A stretch of DNA of 30,206 nt, taken from Actinomycetota bacterium (GTDB lineage: Bacteria; Actinomycetota; Humimicrobiia; Humimicrobiales; Humimicrobiaceae). The stretch covers positions 1 through 30,206 of the forward strand of contig JAMDDL010000003.1 of NCBI GenBank assembly GCA_023488645.1. The letters are read 5' to 3'. Below, one piece after another: positions 1 through 6,789 of this stretch. The position numbers and the translations under genes were made by a program. The notes under the pieces were generated by a model that saw only the letters and a list, made by a program, of their open reading frames with translations, had not been told where the DNA came from and searched no databases. Position 1 is the first letter of the stretch. Each line of letters begins with the position of its first letter.

Positions 1-993
1 TGACAGCCTGTACATTATTAATCCCGTTTTCCATTCCTCATCAACCTTTCCAAGCTTATTTTCCGCGCCTAAAAAACCTTTAATATCATTACTTGGCCTT
101 ACATAGCAATTTGTTGCATCAGTTCCGGCAGATAAAAGTCCTATAACATTTCCGCTGCTGTCAAGAACAGGTCCGCCGCTGTTTCCAGGTCTTGCATTTC
201 CCTGCACCTGAATCATTTCAACTCCGTTTACAATGACTGAACCGCTCATTGTCCCATTTGTAACCGTGGGATTTAATGTATTATTCTGGCCTATGTCAGA
301 AGTCCACGGGTATCCGATGATCGTCACAGGGCCTTGGACTTCCATTGTGGAAGAATCTCCGAGAATTAAACTTGAAAGCATTCTCCCTGTTGTCGGTGTA
401 ATTCTTAAAATAGCAATATCGCGCTGATCGAAAGGACTCTGTTCAATTAATTCCGCTCTTAAGAACTGGCTGCCTGCCGCACCTTGCGGAACTGATGCAA
501 CTGCCGTGTTAAACTGAACTGCAATTTCAAGAGCATAGGGATTTCCCTGTCTGTCCTCAACTTTTACATTGCCATAGGCTGCATCCCAATCAGCATCAGT
601 CCAGCCACTGCAGTCGTAGTTATCAGTCAGATACCTGTAAATAAGATCCTTTTTAAATTCATCAACATCTATATCAACTACATGCCCAGCAGTAACAATA
701 TGGCCAGTCTGTGGATTTACTACAAAACCGGTGCCTCCGAATGCCTGACTATAAGGATTGCTCCATTCGTTTGTAAACGGATCAAGGACATAAGCATAAA
801 AAACGGAAGTGATAAAACATACTGCCGGCTCTGCCAGCAATACTTTATCTGCTGCATTAAGCTGATAGTTTGCAACATCAGCCGGCAATTCTGACGAAGA
901 AGACGTATCTTCTGCAAAAATATTTGCAGTAAAACCTGAAACTAAGAGAAATACGGTTAAGAAGATCAGAACAAACAAACTTTTATTTTTCAT
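1..993 (-). CDS. Secreted trypsin-like serine protease (3' end outside window)
   Basis: An open frame of 331 residues runs from ATG at 993 to the left edge without a stop, so the C-terminus is missing. A purine-rich GGGGGG-type ribosome site lies just upstream of the ATG. Residues 1-27 form a signal peptide (MKNK, hydrophobic core, then AEDT), so the product is exported. The chymotrypsin-fold triad is visible: His104 in TAGHVV, Asp192 in RDIAILRI and Ser272 in GNARPGNSGGPV, with a GGTGFVV strand before the His. This matches the V8/DegP-like S1 peptidases. No PDZ domain is seen in the part present, but one could follow outside the window. Cys59, Cys128 and Cys296 are present. The substrate is unknown. 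It has its own upstream region and no visible operon partner. Confidence 0.9.
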   Translation of the reverse strand, partial: MKNKSLFVLIFLTVFLLVSGFTANIFAEDTSSSSELPADVANYQLNAADKVLLAEPAVCFITSVFYAYVLDPFTNEWSNPYSQAFGGTGFVVNPQTGHIVTAGHVVDIDVDEFKKDLIYRYLTDNYDCSGWTDADWDAAYGNVKVEDRQGNPYALEIAVQFNTAVASVPQGAAGSQFLRAELIEQSPFDQRDIAILRITPTTGRMLSSLILGDSSTMEVQGPVTIIGYPWTSDIGQNNTLNPTVTNGTMSGSVIVNGVEMIQVQGNARPGNSGGPVLDSSGNVIGLLSAGTDATNCYVRPSNDIKGFLGAENKLGKVDEEWKTGLIMYRLS

Positions 994-1179
994 GTTTCCC
1001 CCCTTTCCCCTTAATGGCAAAGTTAGATAATATTTATATTTTCAACTTACAGTATTACTTAATTCAATTTACGGAAATAATTTTGGATAAAAAAAATTAA
1101 TATCAGAAGCATTTTATTATTATTGTATAAGATTCAGGTTGATTTTAAAATAATTATTATTTTTTTAGAAAATGAATTA

Positions 1180-1206
1180 TTGACATATTGTTAATTATTA
1201 TATAAT
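1180..1206 (+). promoter_or_regulatory. Sigma70-type promoter of the AbrB-like/arsM operon
   Basis: TTGACA at 1180-1185 and TATAAT at 1201-1206 are both perfect hexamers, but the spacer is only 15 bp. The palindrome at 1205-1247 overlaps the end of the -10 and the expected start site, which is the usual geometry for repression. The first gene starts at 1274. Confidence 0.65.
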
Positions 1207-1247
1207 CTATATTTACTGTAATTTCAGATATTACAGTAAATATAGAT
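1205..1247. promoter_or_regulatory. 18-bp perfect inverted repeat, probable operator
   Basis: The left arm ATCTATATTTACTGTAAT (1205-1222) is repeated in inverted form at 1230-1247, with a 7-nt spacer. It overlaps the -10 box and start site of the promoter ahead of the AbrB-like gene. The inner TACTGTAA...TTACAGTA part resembles a dimeric repressor site. The position favours an operator, although a transcribed 5' hairpin is also possible. The cognate protein is unknown; the small cysteine-rich AbrB-like protein just downstream is an obvious candidate. Confidence 0.65.
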
Positions 1248-1273
1248 AATACTTAAAGAGGGATTAATTAAAG

Positions 1274-1504
1274 ATGGATCAGATTAATAAAAAATGTTGC
1301 ATGGTGGAATCTGTAATAACTGTTGATGAGAGAGGGCAGATGATTCTTCCAAAAAATATCAGGGATAAGGCAAATATAAAAGCAGGCGATAAATTTGCAG
1401 TGGCATTATTGGAGAAGGATGGAAATGTATGTTGTTTATCACTGGTAAAAGTTGAAAATTTATCAGGAGCTGTGATGGATCTGATGAATCCTGTAAACGA
1501 ATAG
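1274..1504 (+). CDS. Small AbrB/SpoVT-like DNA-binding protein with two Cys-Cys pairs
   Basis: 76 residues. Residues 12-45 (ITVDERGQMILP followed by a K-rich segment and AGDKF) are the swapped-hairpin AbrB/MazE-type DNA-binding fold. Two vicinal cysteine pairs, C8-C9 before the domain and C53-C54 after it, are unusual for plain AbrB proteins and could bind a thiophilic metal or metalloid such as As(III). From memory, short proteins with this CC pattern are labelled HgcAB-associated (HgcC-like) in databases; no hgcAB is present here. It lies 40 bp ahead of arsM behind the palindrome at 1205-1247, so a role as arsenic-responsive autoregulator is plausible. That role is inference. Confidence 0.75.
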   Translation: MDQINKKCCMVESVITVDERGQMILPKNIRDKANIKAGDKFAVALLEKDGNVCCLSLVKVENLSGAVMDLMNPVNE

Positions 1505-1544
1505 ATATTATTAACTCAATAATCAGAATGAAGGTGCTATAGAA

Positions 1545-2375
1545 GTGGATGAAGAAAAAATAAAAAAAATTGTCAGAGAAAGCTATGGAAGAGTTGCAAA
1601 GGGAGAAAATTCATGCTGCCAGTCATCAGTTGCTACATGTTGCAGCAGTTCCAAACTTAACAGAAAAATCAGTTCGGAAATAGGATATTCTATTGAGGAA
1701 ATGGATATGGTTCCGGAAGGGTCAAATCTCGGACTAGGTTGCGGTAATCCGGTTGCACTTGCTTCATTAAAAGAAGGGGAAGTCGTGCTTGATCTTGGCT
1801 CAGGAGCAGGTTTTGACTGCTTTCTTGCTGCCAACAAGGTAGGTAAAAATGGAAAAGTGATTGGTGTTGACATGACTCCCGATATGATTGAAAAGGCAAG
1901 AGAAAATGCCTTAAAAGGAAATTATTCCAATGTTGAATTCAGATTGGGTGAAATTGAAAATCTGCCTGTGGCAGATGGAATAATTGATATAATTGTTTCA
2001 AATTGTGTAATAAATCTTGCACCAGACAAGCAAAGGGTTTTCAAAGAATCATTCAGAGTATTAAAACCTGGTGGAAGACTTATGGTTTCTGATATTGTTT
2101 TAACAGGTAACTTGCCTGAAGCAGTAAAAAATTCAGTAGCCGCTTATGCGGGTTGTATGGCAGGTGCCGTTTTAAAAGAAGATTACATAACCGATATAAA
2201 ATCTGCAGGATTTACAGATGTTAAAGTTCTTGAAGAAAATATTTTTCCTATAAAATATATAGCAAATGACAGCACCGTCCTTGCTTTTAAAAATGATTTA
2301 AATTTATCTGAAGATGAAATAGAGTATTTGAGCAGGACCATATTAAGTATTAAAGTTGCAGCACTTAAAGAATAA
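1545..2375 (+). CDS. arsM: Arsenite S-adenosylmethionine methyltransferase
   Basis: 276 residues, starting at GTG 1545 with AAGGTG 8 nt upstream. ArsM transfers methyl groups from SAM to trivalent arsenic in the cytoplasm. The SAM-binding motif VLDLGSGAG is at 81-89, with the acidic loop IGVDM at 106-110. Three cysteines sit where the As(III)-binding cysteines of ArsM enzymes lie: C66 in GLGCGNP, C154 in SNCVINL and C204 in YAGCMAGA. The N-terminus adds the CC pairs C24-C25 and C32-C33, common in bacterial ArsM and possibly involved in As(III) capture. It is cotranscribed with the AbrB-like gene. Length is normal and the frame intact. Confidence 0.92.
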   Translation: MDEEKIKKIVRESYGRVAKGENSCCQSSVATCCSSSKLNRKISSEIGYSIEEMDMVPEGSNLGLGCGNPVALASLKEGEVVLDLGSGAGFDCFLAANKVGKNGKVIGVDMTPDMIEKARENALKGNYSNVEFRLGEIENLPVADGIIDIIVSNCVINLAPDKQRVFKESFRVLKPGGRLMVSDIVLTGNLPEAVKNSVAAYAGCMAGAVLKEDYITDIKSAGFTDVKVLEENIFPIKYIANDSTVLAFKNDLNLSEDEIEYLSRTILSIKVAALKE

Positions 2376-2419
2376 AAGAGCGCAGCTGCAGGCAGTTAGA
2401 TTCCTTTAAATTTTAAACT

Positions 2420-3190
2420 TTAAACAGTATAAATTTTGATTCCCATTTTTGTAAGTTTATTCAAGAATTGAGGGTCTATCTCTTTATCTGTTACTAAAAT
2501 GTCAATAATATCAATTGACCCGACTCTATAAAGTAATGAAGTCTTGAATTTTGATGAATCACTAAGAGCTATTATCTGTTTTGCAGATTTTACTATACTT
2601 TTTTTTACTTCAAGCTCATCCTGTGAAGCAATTGACATAATATTTTCCTTATTTAGACCGCTGATTGAAATAAATGCCTTATCTGCAAATATGCTGTTGA
2701 AAAAATTGATTGTGTCATAACCTGCAAGGCAGTAAACATCCTTTTTTAAAAATCCGCCTGAACAAAAAACCTCAATATCGGAATCAGATTTTCTCAGGTT
2801 TGCAAGTATTGTAGGGCTATTAGTAAAAATTTTAAGTTTTTTATTTTTAGGAATGAATTCTGAAAAATAAATATTTGTCGTACTGGATTCAAGGATTAAG
2901 CTGTCACCATCATCAAGAAGCGTGGCTGCAAATCTTGCAATTCTTTTTTTCTCTTCAATTCTTAATTCCATCTGTTCCTCAAACTGTAATTCCTGTGCCG
3001 ATTTTGGATTACTTATTGCGCCCCCATGCGTTCTTTTTATAATACCCTTGTTTTCCAGATCATTAAGATCTCTTCTTATTGTTATTTCAGAAATATTAAA
3101 TTCAGCCGCAAGTTCAGGAACAGTTATTCTACCCTTTAAATTAATTAATTCAGCTATTTTATTTTGTCTTTCTTCAGTAAAAATTTTCAT
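2420..3190 (-). CDS. DeoR-family transcriptional regulator
   Basis: 256 residues. The N-terminal winged helix-turn-helix (about 3-58) carries the family signature: RQNKIAELI, then VPELAAEFNISEITIRRDL and a KRTHGGA wing. The rest is the DeoR-type sugar-phosphate-sensing domain, with the LILESSTTN loop and the SISGLNKENI and IALSDSSKF segments. DeoR proteins normally repress nearby catabolic genes until a phosphorylated sugar binds. It is divergent from the MttB-family gene and shares a 189-bp control region containing two 12-bp palindromes, so that gene and itself are the likely targets. Confidence 0.9.
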   Translation of the reverse strand: MKIFTEERQNKIAELINLKGRITVPELAAEFNISEITIRRDLNDLENKGIIKRTHGGAISNPKSAQELQFEEQMELRIEEKKRIARFAATLLDDGDSLILESSTTNIYFSEFIPKNKKLKIFTNSPTILANLRKSDSDIEVFCSGGFLKKDVYCLAGYDTINFFNSIFADKAFISISGLNKENIMSIASQDELEVKKSIVKSAKQIIALSDSSKFKTSLLYRVGSIDIIDILVTDKEIDPQFLNKLTKMGIKIYTV

Positions 3191-3242
3191 TTTTTTATTT
3201 TCCTGTTTTTAAAATTTTTAAATAATTAGCTTTAATATTTTC

Positions 3243-3301
3243 TTGACTTTAAATTATGATTATGAAATAATCGTAAACGATATTATTTAATCATTAATGA
3301 T
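3243..3301 (+). promoter_or_regulatory. Promoter with two palindromic operators before the MttB-family gene
   Basis: TTGACT (3243-3248), a 17-bp spacer and AATAAT (3266-3271) form a good promoter reading toward the gene at 3380. Two related perfect palindromes follow: ATCGTAAACGAT (3270-3281) overlapping the -10, and ATCATTAATGAT (3290-3301). Their centres are 20 bp apart, about two helical turns, so two dimers would bind the same DNA face. The adjacent divergent DeoR protein is the likely binder. Confidence 0.55.
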
Positions 3302-3379
3302 ACAATAAAGTCAATAAAATAATCATTTTATTTGAATTTTATTTATAAAATATAAAAAATTAAAAGAAAGTAGTCAAAT

Positions 3380-4912
3380 ATGAAACCATTATCGAATTTC
3401 TACAAGCTATTGTCTGACATTGAAGTAGAATTGCTTCATGAAAATGTTACAGATCTGCTTGAGGATCCCGGAATTAAAATTGAGAATAAAACAATGCTTG
3501 AGGCCCTGCAAAATGACGGGGCAAAAGTTGATTTTGAAGCTATGGTTGTAAAGATACCTAAAAAACTCATGGAGGATTATATTGATATAGCAAGAAAAGA
3601 GGAGATAGAGAGAGTTAAACAAAAAGATAACAATAGTGTTCTTGAAACCTCATATCCCAACAAACTTACTTTCAGCTGGCATAGCCCGTTCAGAAACCGG
3701 ACTCCAAAAATACAGGCTAGTTTTGGCGGAGGAGCACCCCTTTATTATGACCACAAACTTAAGACAAACAGATATGCCACAAAAGACGACTTTATCAGGA
3801 TGGTTAATCTTGCGGAAGCAATACCGGAAGTTACTACGGTCGGAAATGCAGTTCATTATTTAAAGGAAAGCGATGGTACGGATGTTGCTCCCAAAATGGT
3901 TGCAATAAAAGGGGCGGCTGCAGTAGCAAAACACTCTTCAAAACCGGGATGTACATCAATTATAGATAAAAGGCAGCTCCCGTATCTTATGGAAATAGGA
4001 AGAATTGTAAAGGGAAGTGCAAAAGAATTTGTAAAAGATCCTATACTTGTAAACATCCATGATACGGAATCTCCGCTTAGAGTTACAAAGCCGGAGGCAG
4101 CCATCATGGAAGCTATGGCAAAAAACAACTTGAGCATATCTATTCTTCCCATGCCTCTTTTAGGCATATCAACACCTGTCTATCCGATATCTGCATCAAT
4201 AGTTGGTGCTGCCGAAATTCTTGGCGTATGGGCGGCAACAAAAGCAATAAATAAATCCTGTCCTGTTGAGGCAAGCTGTGTTTCAGGAATATTAAATCCA
4301 GTAACCGGTGCAGCATGTTTTACAACTCCTGAAGCAGTGATGATCGATCTTGCTGTTGCGCAGCTGTTCAGAGAAAAATACAATACGCCCTGCGGTACAG
4401 GTGTTGGTTTGATAGACTCGCCAATACCGGGTGCCCTGTCAATATTTGAACGTACTTTTAAGGTTTTAGCCTCAGGTTTAGCGGGAGAGCCTTCATTTCC
4501 TGTAGGAATCATAGGAGGCGCTGTTGTATTTTCTATGGAACAGGTAATACTTGATCTGGATATTGCAACATTTGAGCAAAATTATATAAAAGGAATAGGC
4601 GGACAGGATTTTGCAGAATCTCTTGATCTTATAAGGGAAAAAGGGATAAGAGGGTTATTTATTGATACCGAACATACTGCAAAAAATTTCAGGCAAAATA
4701 TTACAATGACCAGGGCAATTAATCGAATAAAAAGCACAAGCGTAGCTGATGCTTTAAAGGCTGACCCGGTTGAAATTGCACATCAGAAGTGTCTTGAACT
4801 TCTGTCAAATAGTGAACCTTATCATATCGATGAAGAAAAAGCTTTTGCTATAGACAAGATCGTTGAAGCAGCAGCTAAAGAACTGACATCAATTAGTGGG
4901 GCAATGGAATAA
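3380..4912 (+). CDS. MttB-superfamily (trimethylamine methyltransferase-like) corrinoid methyltransferase, no pyrrolysine
   Basis: 510 residues, the normal length for the MttB family. It matches MttB-like proteins throughout (GIKIENKTMLEALQNDGAKVDF near the start, the glycine-rich core, GGAVVFSMEQVILDLDIATF and GIGGQDFAESLDLI late in the protein). The frame contains no in-frame amber codon, so it belongs to the non-pyrrolysine branch. Characterised members (MtgB, MtpB, MtcB type) demethylate quaternary amines such as glycine betaine, proline betaine or carnitine and pass the methyl group to a corrinoid protein. No corrinoid protein or activator is nearby, so the substrate is open. Control is probably by the divergent DeoR regulator. 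The start ATG has AGAAAG about 8 nt upstream. Confidence 0.85.
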   Translation: MKPLSNFYKLLSDIEVELLHENVTDLLEDPGIKIENKTMLEALQNDGAKVDFEAMVVKIPKKLMEDYIDIARKEEIERVKQKDNNSVLETSYPNKLTFSWHSPFRNRTPKIQASFGGGAPLYYDHKLKTNRYATKDDFIRMVNLAEAIPEVTTVGNAVHYLKESDGTDVAPKMVAIKGAAAVAKHSSKPGCTSIIDKRQLPYLMEIGRIVKGSAKEFVKDPILVNIHDTESPLRVTKPEAAIMEAMAKNNLSISILPMPLLGISTPVYPISASIVGAAEILGVWAATKAINKSCPVEASCVSGILNPVTGAACFTTPEAVMIDLAVAQLFREKYNTPCGTGVGLIDSPIPGALSIFERTFKVLASGLAGEPSFPVGIIGGAVVFSMEQVILDLDIATFEQNYIKGIGGQDFAESLDLIREKGIRGLFIDTEHTAKNFRQNITMTRAINRIKSTSVADALKADPVEIAHQKCLELLSNSEPYHIDEEKAFAIDKIVEAAAKELTSISGAME

Positions 4913-4913
4913 T

Positions 4914-5062
4914 GCAGCCGTTGATATAATCGATATATTCAGACCTGCAAGTGAAGCGCCGTCAATAGTAATAGAAGCACTTCTTTTAAACCTGTAATTA
5001 TCTGGATGCAGCCTGGTATAAGTAATGATGAAGCATACTACCTTGCAAAATTAATTGTTTGA
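4914..5062 (+). pseudogene. Frameshifted relic of a CoA-binding (YccU-like) domain protein
   Basis: Directly after the MttB stop, the frame from 4914 reads AAVDIIDIFRPASEAPSIVI and on to a TAA at 4995. The next frame, from 4994, reads VIIWMQPGISNDEAYYLAKL and stops at 5062. Together, in order, these match the VDIFRxxxxxxxIVEEA and VWMQxGIxNEEA blocks of the CoA-binding-domain family (Rossmann fold, about 130-140 residues). One base of frame shift separates them. The first half of the domain and the C-terminal end are missing, and no start codon is present. It is therefore a degraded fragment. Confidence 0.7.
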
Positions 5063-6571
5063 TTAATCAACAAAATTATCAGCATCAAGTCCACTGAGGC
5101 CCAGCATATCATTTACGCTTATGCTTCTTCTTGAAAGATATTTTCTGACCTGATTTTCATTTGAAAGTCTTAACATATTATAATTTTCCTGTGAATCATC
5201 CTGCCAGATGCGGCGTTCAAACATAAGGGCAATACAGCTTTCGATATTTTCCCATTTTTCTTCACTTATCTCTCTAAGGAAAATTTCTTTTCTTTCATTT
5301 TCATCAAAAAGCTCAAGGATAGCTGCAATGACATCTTTTAAAATACCGGCCCATGCCTTAAATGAGCCGGAGAGATAAATCCTTTCGGATATCTTATGGT
5401 TTTCATCATTTTTATCAGGATCCCATTTACCCGTCAATGTATATCTGGTAACCAGATTAAGCAGCCTTACAACATTTTTTCTTTCAAGCTCTCTAAGCCT
5501 GTCAGATTCTTCAATATCCATATCAAGAGGAGGAACTGCAATAAATTTTTTAAATATGGTTTGTTTAAGTCTGTTGGTAGTTAAGGGTTTCCTGTTGCTT
5601 GAACTGAATTCTTCCACGTATTTTATGATTGAATTTTTCTTATCCTCAATTATGCTGTCATAAATATTGCTTTCAATCATATTAATAGCGGAATGTTTTT
5701 TCCTGCCATTGTTTATTAAAAAAGTTGTAAATCCTGCTTCTGATTTTTGACCTTTTTGAGCCATATATTTCTTCCATTCTTCTGCAAAAATACTTGCCCA
5801 TTTGTTTATAAGAACAGAAGTAAAGAACGGCATCTGTCTTAATCTGTCATGTGCCACAAGATTTGTTTCTTTTAATAACCTGATATTGGGCTCTACATAT
5901 ACCTTGCATTCAATTTCTTTTCTGCCTGCCCAGATTTGAGCGGCAGCTTTATGCTGACCGTCAAAAAGAAAGATCTTATTTCCGGTTAAGCGGCAAACAG
6001 ATGGAGTTAACTGACTGTTTACAAGCAGGTGCCTGTAAAGATTCCAAAGCCTGTCTATTTCAAGAGGCCTTGGCTGCAGCTCCTCGTCATTGTGTATGTA
6101 TTCTACAGGAAGGACAATATAAAAATATAAAAAACCTGTTGCCGGACATATAAATAACGGAAAAGATGACATACCATTTTTTTCATCCGGAATTATCCTG
6201 ATTTCATTGCTCGAATTATTAATTTCAGTTTTAAGATGTTTTGCGAAGTTGTTTTCCTGAAGTTTTAATTTAAGCACATCATTTAATTTTTTTAATCCGC
6301 CGTCTTTAAAGAATTTTTCCATTTCCTTATTTGAATTATATTCAGTAAGTGACAGTTCTCCCATTTCCTTATGGTGTTTTTTGCAGACTGCGACAAAGTT
6401 TGATGGGTCAAACCTATCCTCCATAGTTAGCGGTTTTATATGATGAAATTCAACTTCAGATTTATTATTTATTGCTCTCCTGTCAATTGCACAGGTTAAT
6501 TTACTGCCGATGGTGTTATTTGAAATGATGATTTTTTTATCTTTTGCAGAAGGCTCGGGGTGAGCTGACAT
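5063..6571 (-). CDS. HNH-type nuclease domain protein with ParB/DGQHR-like motif
   Basis: 502 residues; GGAGG lies 7 nt before the ATG. Residues 27-67 look like an HNH (beta-beta-alpha metal) nuclease: Cys27, His43-His44, Asn58, Cys63 and His66-His67 in CKKHH. A second module at about 135-235 contains NKIFLFDGQHKAAAQI (DGQHK at 204-208), the signature of ParB-like/DGQHR proteins; DGQHR proteins include the DndB-type regulators of DNA phosphorothioation. The C-terminal 260 residues are helical and unrecognised. The gene stands alone, convergent with the CoA-binding relic, with no methylase or helicase partner. A role in DNA restriction or mobile-element biology is possible but unproven. Confidence 0.7.
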   Translation of the reverse strand: MSAHPEPSAKDKKIIISNNTIGSKLTCAIDRRAINNKSEVEFHHIKPLTMEDRFDPSNFVAVCKKHHKEMGELSLTEYNSNKEMEKFFKDGGLKKLNDVLKLKLQENNFAKHLKTEINNSSNEIRIIPDEKNGMSSFPLFICPATGFLYFYIVLPVEYIHNDEELQPRPLEIDRLWNLYRHLLVNSQLTPSVCRLTGNKIFLFDGQHKAAAQIWAGRKEIECKVYVEPNIRLLKETNLVAHDRLRQMPFFTSVLINKWASIFAEEWKKYMAQKGQKSEAGFTTFLINNGRKKHSAINMIESNIYDSIIEDKKNSIIKYVEEFSSSNRKPLTTNRLKQTIFKKFIAVPPLDMDIEESDRLRELERKNVVRLLNLVTRYTLTGKWDPDKNDENHKISERIYLSGSFKAWAGILKDVIAAILELFDENERKEIFLREISEEKWENIESCIALMFERRIWQDDSQENYNMLRLSNENQVRKYLSRRSISVNDMLGLSGLDADNFVD

Positions 6572-6789
6572 TTTTAACCTCCAAAAAAATGGTTTATTTT
6601 AAAATAAATATATGAAAATTATAATATGTAATATTAAAATAATCTAAAGCAAGTTTAACTTATTTTAATAAAAATAATTAAAAAATATCTAAAATATTTT
6701 TTTAATTTTTGAAATTAAAGATATAATATGCATTTAATTTTAGATATTTTTATTTTTAATAAATTGTAAAAAATGAAAATTTAAATTTT

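Noticed and set aside
3380..4912. Pyrrolysine-containing trimethylamine methyltransferase
   Set aside because: The reading frame has no in-frame TAG and is full length with TAA as stop, so it is the non-pyrrolysine branch.
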